Shown: positions 1 through 8,065 of the stretch, piece after piece
Layout: every line of letters starts with the position of its first letter
Numbering within the stretch: position 1 is the first letter of the stretch
Source of the DNA: Prolixibacteraceae bacterium
GTDB taxonomy: Bacteria; Bacteroidota; Bacteroidia; Bacteroidales; Prolixibacteraceae
DNA: 19,671 nt
Direction: 5' to 3'
Assembly (NCBI GenBank): GCA_007116765.1
Contig: SKHV01000056.1
Span: forward strand, 1-19,671
The notes under the pieces: generated by a model
Database searches by the model: none
What the model saw: only the letters and a program-made list of their open reading frames with translations
What the model was told of the DNA's origin: nothing
Made by a program: the position numbers and the translations under genes

Positions 1-1671
1 ACTTACTTTATGATTATTAAAGGAGCTAAAGGTGCTTCGTTCATCACCCCCGAAATGCAATCGGCTATGGCCAATAATTTGCTTTTGATTATTGTGGCAA
101 GTTTTGCAGTCTGGACAGTTATTCTTCAACTACTTAAATGGCTTTTTAATATCAATATTCTAAAAGTTATTGTACTGGTAGGTACTTTTGCTTTGGCAAT
201 GGCCTTTGCCGGAAACGACCTGGTAAACTTCATAGGAGTACCTCTTGCTGCATTTGAATCGTATAAAAACTGGATCGCATCGGGTGTTGCCCCCGATATG
301 CTTGGAATGGAAATGCTGGCAGGCAAGGTGCAAACACCCACTATAATGCTCTTAATTGCCGGGTTAATTATGGTAGTTACACTTATTACTTCGAAAAAGG
401 CTCGTAATGTGGTACAAACCTCTATCGACCTATCAAGACAATCTGAAGGAAGTGAACGGTTTGGTTCATCGGCATTATCGCGTATGATAGTGCGTAGTAG
501 TGTAAAGTTTTCTGAGAATATGCGCTCAATATTGCCCCAAAGAGTATGGCAAGGTATGAGTCGCCAATTTCAAATAATGCCTGAAAACGAATCGATAGCA
601 ATTGCCGACAGGCCTGCATTTGACGAGCTAAGGGCTGCATCAAACTTAATGGTAGCCAGTATTTTAATTTCAATTGCAACCTCTTACAAATTGCCACTTT
701 CGACCACTTATGTTACTTTTATGGTTGCAATGGGCACCTCGTTGGCCGATAAAGCCTGGGGTCGCGACTCAGCAGTATATAGAATATCGGGTGTATTTGC
801 TGTAATTGGAGGATGGTTTTTAACCGCGTTAATTGCCTTTACCGCAGCATTTGTAGTGGCAAGAATTATGGTGTGGGGTGGATTTTATGCCTCGTTTGCC
901 TTAGTCGCATTTGCTCTGGTTGTTATTGTACGTACTCAAATCAGGTTTAACAAAAAAAATAAAAAACCAGTGGAAGATGAAGAAGAAGACTTGGTTGATG
1001 CGAACTATAATACCGAAATGGTACTGAATAAATGCAATCAGAACACTGTAAAGGCAATTATTACCACATCAAAAGCTTATTTCTTATGCTTCGAAGGTTT
1101 CTTTAACAATGACCGGCAACAAGTTAAAAATGCGGTACACGAAACAGATGAGTTTAATAAGAAAGCCAAAAAGCTGAAAGGCTCGGTTTACAAAAACATT
1201 CAAAAACTACAACAGGACTCAGTGGGTACCGGGCATTTATATGTTCAAATTGTAGACTATTTACGAGAAATGGCTCACTCACTCAACTTTATTGTAAAAC
1301 CTGTTTTCACACATTATGAAAACAACCATAAGCCATTTACAGAAGATCAGGTTGTACAATTTAATGAATTTGGCACTGAGCTTAACGAGTTTTTCAATTA
1401 CACTTTACACTTATTGAAGGAGAAAAAATTTGACCAGCTTGACGAATTGATTAACAAACGAAGCATCCTTTTTGCGCAGCTTAAAGAACTTGAGAAAGCG
1501 CAAATTAAACGTATCAAAACAAAATCGGTTACTACGCGTAATTCAATACTCTATTTCAAAATAATTAGTGAAACCAAAAACTTGCTGTTACACTTAATTA
1601 ACGTGATAAAAGCAGAACGCGATTTCATTGCAGAAACAAAAGACATTGCTCAAAAAGAAGTAAAAAAATAA
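1..1671 (+). CDS. Inorganic phosphate transporter, PiT family, with C-terminal PhoU-like domain (5' partial)
   Basis: This is the 3' part of a sodium- or proton-coupled inner-membrane phosphate permease. The reading frame is open to base 1, so the ATG at 10 is probably internal and the start lies outside the window. Several long hydrophobic stretches occupy the first ~310 residues. The segment MGTSLADKAWGRDSAVYRIS (about 730-790) resembles the second conserved PiT signature and is followed by two more membrane helices. An acidic linker (EDEEEDLVD, about 974-1000) leads into ~220 charged, helical residues resembling a PhoU/DUF47-type domain, an arrangement I recall from Bacteroidota PiT proteins of roughly 740-750 residues. 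Fusion of a PhoU-like domain suggests built-in control of transport, which is inference. The gene ends at a bidirectional terminator facing the glycosyltransferase gene. Confidence 0.87.
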   Translation, partial: TYFMIIKGAKGASFITPEMQSAMANNLLLIIVASFAVWTVILQLLKWLFNINILKVIVLVGTFALAMAFAGNDLVNFIGVPLAAFESYKNWIASGVAPDMLGMEMLAGKVQTPTIMLLIAGLIMVVTLITSKKARNVVQTSIDLSRQSEGSERFGSSALSRMIVRSSVKFSENMRSILPQRVWQGMSRQFQIMPENESIAIADRPAFDELRAASNLMVASILISIATSYKLPLSTTYVTFMVAMGTSLADKAWGRDSAVYRISGVFAVIGGWFLTALIAFTAAFVVARIMVWGGFYASFALVAFALVVIVRTQIRFNKKNKKPVEDEEEDLVDANYNTEMVLNKCNQNTVKAIITTSKAYFLCFEGFFNNDRQQVKNAVHETDEFNKKAKKLKGSVYKNIQKLQQDSVGTGHLYVQIVDYLREMAHSLNFIVKPVFTHYENNHKPFTEDQVVQFNEFGTELNEFFNYTLHLLKEKKFDQLDELINKRSILFAQLKELEKAQIKRIKTKSVTTRNSILYFKIISETKNLLLHLINVIKAERDFIAETKDIAQKEVKK

Positions 1672-1689
1672 ATAACTCAACACTTCATT

Positions 1690-1722
1690 AAAAAAGGCGC
1701 ATCGATAAAATGCGTCTTTTTT
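1690..1722. terminator. Bidirectional rho-independent terminator
   Basis: A hairpin has arms AAAAAAGGCGCAT (1690-1702) and ATGCGTCTTTTTT (1710-1722) around a 7-base loop, with one G-T wobble. The A-tract and T-tract flanking the GC core let it work on both strands. It sits between two convergent genes, 18 bases after the PiT stop and directly after the glycosyltransferase stop. Confidence 0.85.
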
Positions 1723-1723
1723 A

Positions 1724-3034
1724 TTATTCTCTTGTTTGTAGTTTTTGATACAATTTTATGAGTTTTATCGCTTGGATGTTTATATCGAAATGTTCTTCAA
1801 CCGACTGACGTGCTTCGGCGCTTAGGGTTTCAATTTTTGCAGGATTGCTTAACAAGCCCGAAAGTGCTTTTGCCAATTCAGTAGGTGAATTTGGCTCGTA
1901 TATAAGCCCACCGCCTGCAGCATTCACAATTTCGGGGAAAGCTCCCAAATTAGGCTGTACAACCGGCACACCCGTTGCCATTGCCTCGGAAAGATAAATG
2001 CCAAAAGCTTCGCCATTGCGCACCGGCACCGAAATTAGCTGAACTTCACTCAAGAAGTCTTGACGATGTTGCCCTTCGAATTCTTTCCAGAAATGAACAG
2101 ATTTAAGGATGCCGGCATTCTCCAGTTTTCTTTTTTGTTCTTTTATGTATGCATTGTCTTCGCCTGTACTACCACCGGTTATTTGTAAGCGTACATCGTC
2201 AAACTGCTTATCTTTTTTCAGCAGTATAAAAGCATCAACTAGAATGTCGAGGCCATTTTCGCTATTCATGCGCGAAATGTAGCCAATTTCTCTTTTACGG
2301 TTTACCACATTTTCAAATGTGTAGTCTGCAGGATCGACTCCCAGATAAATCGTGTTCATTTTTTCGGCAGGTATTTTCATCCACTTTTTAGCCACACCAG
2401 CATAATAATTACTTACGGCAACAAAAGCATCAATGTCGGCCGCGCGTTCAGCCATAATCCTCCATACATACTCCTGTGCTTTAGGTTTCATCACATCAAC
2501 CCACACATCTTCATCTTGTAAAGAGCAAACAACCGGAACATTCAGTTTTTGCTTAATTCTTCTCGCGAGCCCAAGCAAAAGAGCATTCGAAAGGTGTATA
2601 ACATCGGGTTTGCAATGCTCGGCAATCCAGTCAATCATTTTGTCCAGTTCTGCTTTTTGGTCGCCTTCTTCGCCTAAAAGCATCGAAATGGTCATTTCTT
2701 CAAGACCTTTAGCATTGGTTGAGCCCGACATACCGGCGGCAAGTTTCATCAAAGGTTTGGAGTTGAGCAGGCGGTCGAACCAAGCAGGGGCTTTTCTGAA
2801 AATGGGATAAAGCTGTTTAAGATAAATCGATACCGCACCATAAAATACTGGAATATCTTCTAAATCGTGTTCATCGGAAAACAGTGGCAGGTACATGGGT
2901 ATTTTTATAACTTTATGACCTTGCTTTTTAAGCGAATCGACAAATTTGCTGTCGCGTAAACAGTTTCCACAATAAAAACTACCTCCCGAACCGGGTATTA
3001 CTTGTATAATATTCAGACCTTTATTTTCTTCCAT
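1724..3034 (-). CDS. Glycosyltransferase family 4 (GT-B fold)
   Basis: This 436-residue protein is a probable cytoplasmic retaining glycosyltransferase that moves a sugar from a nucleotide donor to an unknown acceptor. The C-terminal half carries the GT4 hallmarks: GYISRMNSENGLDILVDAF (251-269) opens the donor domain, and the E-x7-E motif lies at E342 and E350 in GEAFGIYLSEAMATGVPVV. The N-terminal acceptor domain has a glycine-rich loop (PGSGGSFYCGNCLRD, 14-28) containing a CxxC pair, C22 and C25, which is not a general GT4 feature. No signal peptide or membrane helix is present. It follows the beta-propeller gene on the same strand after 54 bases, so the two may be co-transcribed. The donor and acceptor cannot be read from the sequence; capsule, LPS or storage glycan are all possible. 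Confidence 0.88.
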   Translation of the reverse strand: MEENKGLNIIQVIPGSGGSFYCGNCLRDSKFVDSLKKQGHKVIKIPMYLPLFSDEHDLEDIPVFYGAVSIYLKQLYPIFRKAPAWFDRLLNSKPLMKLAAGMSGSTNAKGLEEMTISMLLGEEGDQKAELDKMIDWIAEHCKPDVIHLSNALLLGLARRIKQKLNVPVVCSLQDEDVWVDVMKPKAQEYVWRIMAERAADIDAFVAVSNYYAGVAKKWMKIPAEKMNTIYLGVDPADYTFENVVNRKREIGYISRMNSENGLDILVDAFILLKKDKQFDDVRLQITGGSTGEDNAYIKEQKRKLENAGILKSVHFWKEFEGQHRQDFLSEVQLISVPVRNGEAFGIYLSEAMATGVPVVQPNLGAFPEIVNAAGGGLIYEPNSPTELAKALSGLLSNPAKIETLSAEARQSVEEHFDINIQAIKLIKLYQKLQTRE

Positions 3035-3088
3035 CTCAATCTATTCTCAATTATTTTTTTAATTTTTTAAGCTTGTTGAATAGCTAAC

Positions 3089-4198
3089 TCAAGGTTTAGC
3101 CAAAAAATAAACATTCCCGTCGTTTCCGGCAATTACAATTATGTTATCGATAACAGCAGGAGCATTGACTACTGCCACACCCAGTTCATAATTCCAAACG
3201 GTTGAGCCGTCGGTATGGTTCAAAAGCATGATGTCGCCACGCATATTGGCTACCAATACTTGAGTGCTATTTGCTATTGTCGATGCATCAACCCTATTGC
3301 CGGTATTCACTTTCCAAAGTTTGTTGCCTGTATCGGAATCAATGCAATACAGAAATCGATCGCGGCTGCCAATTAGTATTTTGTTGCCGGCAAGCGAGGG
3401 CGAGGCAATAAAGGGAAGGGTATTATTTTCTTTTTCGAAACGCCACTTAATTCTCTGTTTTTCCAAATCGATACAAGTAAACCCTCCGTCATAATCGCCA
3501 ATGTATGCAAAGTTATCGGCCACAGCGGGCGATGACGCCACGTAAGTAGCCACCTCAACTTTGCCTGCCAATAAACCGTTGGTCATATTTACCATGTGCA
3601 GAAAACCATCGCAACCTCCAAAAATGGCTTTTCCTTCATACAAAGCGGGGGCGCTGTTCAAAAAGTTTTCGGTTTCGTATTTCCACAATCCCTCGCCACT
3701 TTTAGCATCCACTCCGTGCAAATAATAGTCGTAACTACCAAATGCCAATATGGTGCGCCCACCACGTGAGAAAAGGGTAGGTGCACCCATAACCTGATTG
3801 TCGGTTTTGTACTCCCACTTTTTAGTTCCGGTTTCGAGGTCGAGGGCATAGAACATGCCACTTAGATTACCAAAATACACAACACCTTCATGTATTAGTG
3901 CCGGTGCTTCAATGGCATTTGGAGTTTCAAATTTCCATAGTAAATTTCCCTGAAAGTCGAGGCATAACAAATCACCACTGGTTGAGCCAACCACAATTTT
4001 ATGCTTTTGAATTACTGGTGCCGATTTGAAAATACCGTCGGCATCGTACATCCATTTCATTTCAACCTGTGAAGGAAACTTGGCTTGTGTATAACCATTC
4101 AATTGAATATCTCCTCTGGAGTTTGGCCACGAGGTTTGTGTTTGCGCATGTAAATTTACGAGTATAAAAAACGAAAAAAACAGAAAAATCAGCTTCAT
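3089..4198 (-). CDS. Secreted PQQ-like beta-propeller repeat protein
   Basis: A 369-residue exported protein. Residues 1-18 form a typical signal peptide with a hydrophobic core ending LHA before QTQ. The remainder is a series of ~40-residue beta-propeller blades with the recurrent pattern 'GxLxCLDxxxGxxLWKFET', seen for example as LLCLDFQGNLLWKFET, FYALDLETGTKKWEYKT and FLYCIDSDTGNKLWKVNTG. The Trp-docking pattern places it in the PQQ/quinoprotein-like propeller group. Such folds include PQQ dehydrogenases and BamB, but no catalytic PQQ residues or BamB lipobox are visible. It is therefore more likely a periplasmic or surface binding protein. It is the first gene of a possible pair with the downstream glycosyltransferase; a -7-like element lies 25 bases upstream of its ATG. 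Confidence 0.82.
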   Translation of the reverse strand: MKLIFLFFSFFILVNLHAQTQTSWPNSRGDIQLNGYTQAKFPSQVEMKWMYDADGIFKSAPVIQKHKIVVGSTSGDLLCLDFQGNLLWKFETPNAIEAPALIHEGVVYFGNLSGMFYALDLETGTKKWEYKTDNQVMGAPTLFSRGGRTILAFGSYDYYLHGVDAKSGEGLWKYETENFLNSAPALYEGKAIFGGCDGFLHMVNMTNGLLAGKVEVATYVASSPAVADNFAYIGDYDGGFTCIDLEKQRIKWRFEKENNTLPFIASPSLAGNKILIGSRDRFLYCIDSDTGNKLWKVNTGNRVDASTIANSTQVLVANMRGDIMLLNHTDGSTVWNYELGVAVVNAPAVIDNIIVIAGNDGNVYFLAKP

Positions 4199-4222
4199 AT
4201 CTTACTTATTTTTAGGCAATTT

Positions 4223-4230
4223 CAAAAATA
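4223..4230 (-). promoter_or_regulatory. Bacteroidota -7 element (TATTTTTG) for the beta-propeller gene
   Basis: The minus strand reads TATTTTTG from 4230 to 4223, matching TAnnTTTG. It lies 24 bases before the start codon at 4198. No clear TTTG -33 element is found at the right distance, so the call rests on one half-site and its position. Confidence 0.45.
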
Positions 4231-4309
4231 ATTAAATTGAACTTATTTATTATAAATCATAAAGCACTTAACAATTTTTTAACTAAACACTGAAAAAGAC
4301 ACAAAAAAG

Positions 4310-5158
4310 TTACCATCTTATAAATACTCCAAAATCCCAGTTAAATTGTTGAATAATATGAGAAGGCATTTTATTTCTTTGTATTTCGGGACTGTCGTAA
4401 GTCCATTGGAAAATAGACAGTTCATAATTGATTCTGGGTTTTGAGTATAAATATCCGGCTCCGAAACGCGCACCCCAAAAAATGTTTTTATAGCGAAAAA
4501 GATCGATCTCAAAAATAAATTGTGGCATAATAAAAGGACTTATATCCCAACGCGAGTTATAACTGTGAACCAATTTATAATTTGAATTCTGAAATTTAAT
4601 AATATTACGTTGCTGAAAAGGAAAAACCGACAATACCCCACTTTTAAGCTTACCGTGAAATCTCATATTTCTATATTTATATTCTGCTCCTACTCCAACA
4701 AAAAAGCCAACAAACGAAAAATTCCACTGCCGATTAATGTAGCGAACGCTAATATCTTCATTAAAAAAATACTTGTAACTTCCGTTAAATTCTGTCAAAT
4801 AAAATCGCTCGGAAAATGAACCTCCCAACAAATAATAGTTTTTATTTAGAAGATAGCTTAATGTAAAGTCGTAACTATACGGAATAAGCGTATTTCGTAT
4901 AGCCAATTGCAAACTGGCACTGTATTTTGTTTTGAACTTCACATAAGCTTCAAAACGGGTATATTGATAGTCTGATTCTTCGGGCTGAGTATATATATAA
5001 TTCAAGAAGTCGATTTTAGTGGGTGATAGTGTTTTCTCATAATCGACAAACCTGTAACCCCGATATAGTGACAGCTTGTGCTCATCAATAAACCTTTCAG
5101 CTTTTGACGAAAAACCAAAAAGAAGTAAGGTAAGCAATATGAGTATTTGCCTTTTCAT
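4310..5158 (-). CDS. Probable outer-membrane beta-barrel protein, unidentified
   Basis: I do not recognise this 282-residue protein. It begins with a clear signal peptide (about 1-20, KRQILILLTLLLFGFSSKA). The mature part is rich in Tyr, Phe and Trp, with alternating polar/hydrophobic stretches such as YKYFFNEDISVRYINRQW and FFVGVGAEYKYRNMRFHG. It ends with an aromatic residue (DFGVFIRW), the usual C-terminal signature of BAM-inserted barrels. The length suits a barrel of roughly 10-14 strands. Its ATG overlaps the stop of the upstream lipoprotein gene by four bases (ATGA, 5155-5158), so the two are translationally coupled and probably act together at the outer membrane. No substrate or enzyme motif is seen. 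A lineage-restricted DUF family is likely. Confidence 0.68.
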   Translation of the reverse strand: MKRQILILLTLLLFGFSSKAERFIDEHKLSLYRGYRFVDYEKTLSPTKIDFLNYIYTQPEESDYQYTRFEAYVKFKTKYSASLQLAIRNTLIPYSYDFTLSYLLNKNYYLLGGSFSERFYLTEFNGSYKYFFNEDISVRYINRQWNFSFVGFFVGVGAEYKYRNMRFHGKLKSGVLSVFPFQQRNIIKFQNSNYKLVHSYNSRWDISPFIMPQFIFEIDLFRYKNIFWGARFGAGYLYSKPRINYELSIFQWTYDSPEIQRNKMPSHIIQQFNWDFGVFIRW

Positions 5159-5787
5159 TCGTTTCCAATTATCAGAATGAGTTCGCTTCGTGCAGTGATT
5201 ACCTGCCCGTCAGATAAGGAAATCTCAAATTCGAACTGAGCCGTATCGTATTCAACCTTTTCTTTCAGATATACCAAAAACCGATTTTCCGGTTTATCAT
5301 AAAGAGGCTGCCCATTAATACGTGTAAGCAACTCATCTATACTTATGTAAAAGCTTCCTACATCGTCGCAGTTTATACAGGTATTTGCCAAAAAAACATC
5401 GGTCACATCGTCTCCGGCATTGTATTTTGAATTAATTTTTTCGAGTGTGAAAATTCGAATTGACGAGATTTCATGAACCGAAGCATAAATATCGTCGCAA
5501 TCGCACGATTGAGCCGATAAAGTTTTAAATGAAGCTAGACTACGTTTTTTTACTGATGATGATTCAATACTGCACCCTACAATCTGAACTTCGAAAGCTA
5601 CACCTTCAGCATACATTTGATTTTCGTTGCTTGGCCTGGACCACTGACTCGAATTGTTTATATTGTTCACTATCACATCAACATAACTAAACCGATATGT
5701 TATGTCGGTACAATTACAACAAGATGTAATTAAGCGTAGCAAGAAAAATAGGCTGATTACTATAAATGCTTTTACTGTTCGTTTCAT
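5155..5787 (-). CDS. Putative lipoprotein, unidentified
   Basis: A 210-residue protein with an export signal ending in a lipobox, ITSC, giving a lipidated Cys23. The mature N-terminus continues C-N-C (C23, C24, C26). The rest has moderate beta-strand character with several further cysteines (for example SCDCDDIY and TCINCDD), which could form disulfides or bind metal. I cannot assign a family or function. It is the first gene of a coupled pair: its TGA overlaps the ATG of the probable beta-barrel gene. The upstream region (5788-6036) shows no clear TAnnTTTG promoter. Co-translation with a barrel suggests a surface lipoprotein partner, which is inference. Confidence 0.65.
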   Translation of the reverse strand: MKRTVKAFIVISLFFLLRLITSCCNCTDITYRFSYVDVIVNNINNSSQWSRPSNENQMYAEGVAFEVQIVGCSIESSSVKKRSLASFKTLSAQSCDCDDIYASVHEISSIRIFTLEKINSKYNAGDDVTDVFLANTCINCDDVGSFYISIDELLTRINGQPLYDKPENRFLVYLKEKVEYDTAQFEFEISLSDGQVITARSELILIIGNE

Positions 5788-6036
5788 GTTTAAGAGTTAT
5801 GTACTAAAGGTTCTGAGGTCTATCTCTTTTGGCTTTTCATTCCTAAAATCATGGTAGCATTCTAACAACAAATACAAGTTAAGTATTATTCATAAATACA
5901 AAAATGCATTTCATTTTGATACCTGAGTATTATAAACCAACAAACTTAAAAAATGTTGATCCACAAGTTACAACAAATCAAGTGCAGTTTTATAATAATG
6001 GCCTAGAAAAAAAAAGAAGTAATGAAAAAACAGTAC

Positions 6037-6786
6037 TTATTTGCTCAGTAAGGCATGTAATTGCGGCCACAAAGCAAGTAGCTCATCACACGAATCGAGG
6101 ACAATATCAGCACCCGATTCACTTAAACTTTGAGGCTCAAGCGGGCCGGTATTAATGGCAACGGTAAACAACCCGGCAGCCTTTGCCGATTGAACGCCTA
6201 AAGGAGCATTTTCGATAACAATTGCCCTACTATTATCGTAACCCGATTTTTCGATGGCTTTCAAATAGGGTTCGGGGTTGGGCTTGCCATTTAACACATC
6301 GAGGGCAGTAATCATTTTATCGCGTTCAAAATTTCCATCAAAAACACTGCTAAGTCGACCAAAAAGACCTTTTTGTGCCGAGCCGGTCACAACCCAGCGC
6401 TCAATGTTTTGTTGTTTAACCATTTCAACCAACTGTGGCATTGGTTGTAATACTTCCGACATGGGCATTTCGGTCATTAGTGCATGCTTCCGCTTCTTAA
6501 TTTCTTCGGCAAACTCTAAAGATACTTCGCGTTTATGGTATTTTCGGAACATTTTTTCAATGGTATAAAGTGCGGTGCTGCCTTCGTTCATGTAGGGTTC
6601 GTGCTCAGGTAAGTTAAGACCATATTCGGCAAATGCGTTTATCCACGATTGAGCATGATAGGGCATCGAATTGAATAAAACCCCGTCCATGTCAAAGAAT
6701 ATACATTCGAGATTAAAACTAGTCTTCAGCGAATTTTTATAATTATTTATTGCAATTTCTATGCTTGTGTTTATGCTCATGCTCAT
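6037..6786 (-). CDS. HAD-superfamily hydrolase, beta-phosphoglucomutase-like
   Basis: A 249-residue cytoplasmic protein of HAD subfamily IA. Motif I is FDMDGVLFNS with nucleophile D32 and acid/base D34. An alpha-helical cap follows (about 46-120). Motif II is VVTGS (T134-S136), the motif III lysine is K168 in GKPNPEPY, and motif IV is VIENAPLGVQSA with E192. This layout matches beta-phosphoglucomutase and related sugar-phosphate phosphatases; the exact substrate cannot be told. About 25 residues precede motif I, longer than usual, so a later start is possible, although no Met lies between M3 and motif I. The gene is divergent from ung and carries its own -7-like element at 6804-6797. Confidence 0.87.
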   Translation of the reverse strand: MSMSINTSIEIAINNYKNSLKTSFNLECIFFDMDGVLFNSMPYHAQSWINAFAEYGLNLPEHEPYMNEGSTALYTIEKMFRKYHKREVSLEFAEEIKKRKHALMTEMPMSEVLQPMPQLVEMVKQQNIERWVVTGSAQKGLFGRLSSVFDGNFERDKMITALDVLNGKPNPEPYLKAIEKSGYDNSRAIVIENAPLGVQSAKAAGLFTVAINTGPLEPQSLSESGADIVLDSCDELLALWPQLHALLSK

Positions 6787-6790
6787 TATT

Positions 6791-6825
6791 TTTGTTCAAA
6801 AATACATTCTTAAAAGCTATTTTTG
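6791..6825 (+). promoter_or_regulatory. Promoter of ung (TTTG-N23-TATTTTTG)
   Basis: TTTG at 6791-6794 and TATTTTTG at 6818-6825 match the Bacteroidota -33/-7 elements with a 23-base spacer. Transcription would start near 6832, which makes the ATG at 6843 the first usable start and rules out the upstream in-frame ATG at 6750. Confidence 0.6.
6797..6804 (-). promoter_or_regulatory. Bacteroidota -7 element (TATTTTTG) for the HAD hydrolase
   Basis: The minus strand reads TATTTTTG from 6804 to 6797, ten bases before the annotated ATG at 6786. No matching TTTG is seen at -33. The short leader would fit translation from the ATG at 6786 or 6780. Confidence 0.4.
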
Positions 6826-6842
6826 GAATAAAAACCAATATT

Positions 6843-7505
6843 ATGGACGTGAATATAGAGCCTCAGTGGAAAAAAGTATTGCAACAAGAGTTACATAAAC
6901 CTTATTTTCAGCAACTAACAGAATTTGTAAAAACTGAATATCATACACATCCTGTGTATCCCAAAGGCAATGAAATATTTTCAGCGTTGAATCTTTGTCC
7001 GTTGAATAAGGTGAAAGTGGTCATACTTGGTCAGGATCCCTACCACGGCCCTAATCAGGCACACGGTTTATGTTTTTCGGTGCGCGAGGGCATTGCATTT
7101 CCACCATCGCTACGCAATATTTTTAAAGAATTGCAGGCCGATACCGGCAAACCCGCACCAACAAACGGCGATTTAACGCACTGGGCCAAGCAAGGCGTGT
7201 TACTGCTCAATGCCACATTAACGGTTCGGGCACACGAGGCCGGATCGCACCAAAATAAGGGCTGGGAAACTTTTACCGATGCTGCTATTAAAGCGGTTTC
7301 GGAAACGAAGAATAATGTGGTTTTCATTTTATGGGGAGCTTATGCTCAAAAAAAAGGTGCTTTGATTGATCGCAGTAAGCATTTTGTACTTGAATCGGTG
7401 CACCCTTCTCCTTTGTCGGCATCGCGTGGTTTTTTTGGAAATAATCATTTCAGTAAAACCAATAGTTTTTTAATCTCGAAGAGAATTGAACCCATTGCAT
7501 GGTAA
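6843..7505 (+). CDS. ung: Uracil-DNA glycosylase, family 1
   Basis: This cytoplasmic DNA-repair enzyme removes uracil, arising from cytosine deamination or dUTP misincorporation, to start base excision repair. The 220-residue length is standard for family 1. Motif A is GQDPYHG (63-69) with catalytic water-activating D65. The uracil-binding segment LLLNATLTVRAHEAGSH lies at 120-136. The intercalation-loop motif HPSPLSASRG starts at H187, the conserved histidine that contacts uracil O2. The frame is open upstream to 6750, but that extension is inside the divergent gene and upstream of the promoter, so the start MDVNIEPQW at 6843 is chosen. The gene appears monocistronic. Confidence 0.97.
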   Translation: MDVNIEPQWKKVLQQELHKPYFQQLTEFVKTEYHTHPVYPKGNEIFSALNLCPLNKVKVVILGQDPYHGPNQAHGLCFSVREGIAFPPSLRNIFKELQADTGKPAPTNGDLTHWAKQGVLLLNATLTVRAHEAGSHQNKGWETFTDAAIKAVSETKNNVVFILWGAYAQKKGALIDRSKHFVLESVHPSPLSASRGFFGNNHFSKTNSFLISKRIEPIAW

Positions 7506-7679
7506 ATGCACTTAATATTGATAAAAGACACGATAATACAATTTTCTCAAGACAACACGCTTTCTCATAGAGTATTTCTTCCAAATACACTCTTGTTCTT
7601 TTCATTGAGTATAAATTGAAGTTCACAAAGTATATCAGGTACTTTGTTCAATAATTTTCGAATTTGATTTTTGATTGTA

Positions 7680-7687
7680 TAATTTTG
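7680..7687 (+). promoter_or_regulatory. Possible -7 element (TAATTTTG) for the small membrane protein
   Basis: TAATTTTG at 7680-7687 fits TAnnTTTG and lies 60 bases before the ATG at 7748. No good -33 TTTG is present at the expected spacing. The rest of 7506-7747 is AT-rich; it also holds a weak GTATTT/AAATAC hairpin at 7572-7588. Confidence 0.35.
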
Positions 7688-7734
7688 ATTATCAAACGAA
7701 TTAAAAATCGACTATAAAAGAATAATAACTCAAA

Positions 7735-7742
7735 AGAAGGAG
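7735..7742 (+). promoter_or_regulatory. Shine-Dalgarno-like site AGAAGGAG
   Basis: AGAAGGAG ends five bases before ATG 7748. It is noted because most starts in this window have no such sequence, as is normal for Bacteroidota, and because it decides the start of the small membrane protein. Confidence 0.6.
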
Positions 7743-7747
7743 AAACG

Positions 7748-8029
7748 ATGTACGCCAAAGGATTTGAATACTCACCCCAAAACTTTTCAACAATGTGGAA
7801 TATTGATAACAGTAAAGTCAATACGACTAGCGAAAATAAACTATTTAAAGTTGCTTTGGCACTTTATTCAATAGTACTCATAGCCGCTGCAACTATCATA
7901 TTGTTGCTGTTTGAAAATATAATTACCTTAAATATATACGTAATATATTTAGCGGTAGGAATTCTTTTAGGTTTAAGTGTTATACTACTTATTCATATAT
8001 TCAGTAAAAAAGACAAGCAAATTAACTAG
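7748..8029 (+). CDS. Small two-helix membrane protein, unidentified
   Basis: A 93-residue protein with a hydrophilic N-terminus (about 1-33), two adjacent membrane helices (about 35-55 and 60-85, separated by ENIITLN) and a short basic tail (KKDKQIN). I do not recognise a family. The coding call is supported by a clear Shine-Dalgarno-like AGAAGGAG (7735-7742) five bases before the ATG, unusual in this window, and by a possible upstream -7 element. A later in-frame Met (M16) exists, but the ribosome-binding site favours the first. It faces cysS convergently across 36 bases. Function is unknown. Confidence 0.6.
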   Translation: MYAKGFEYSPQNFSTMWNIDNSKVNTTSENKLFKVALALYSIVLIAAATIILLLFENIITLNIYVIYLAVGILLGLSVILLIHIFSKKDKQIN

Positions 8030-8065
8030 CTCTTCTAAAAAGCGAGAATTACATCATTCAATTTC

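Noticed and set aside
2433..2810. Plus-strand 125-codon open frame
   Set aside because: It is fully antisense to the glycosyltransferase, whose GT4 motifs identify the true frame.
3089..4198. BamB or a PQQ dehydrogenase
   Set aside because: There is no lipobox and no visible PQQ-binding or catalytic residues; only the propeller repeat pattern is supported.
5904..6155. Plus-strand 83-codon open frame
   Set aside because: Half of it runs antisense to the HAD hydrolase gene, its product is low-complexity without domain character, and no promoter or ribosome-binding site precedes it. Region 5788-6036 is treated as non-coding with nothing clear in it.
7572..7588. GTATTT/AAATAC hairpin after ung as a terminator
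   Set aside because: The stem is only six AT-rich pairs and is not followed by a clean T-tract.
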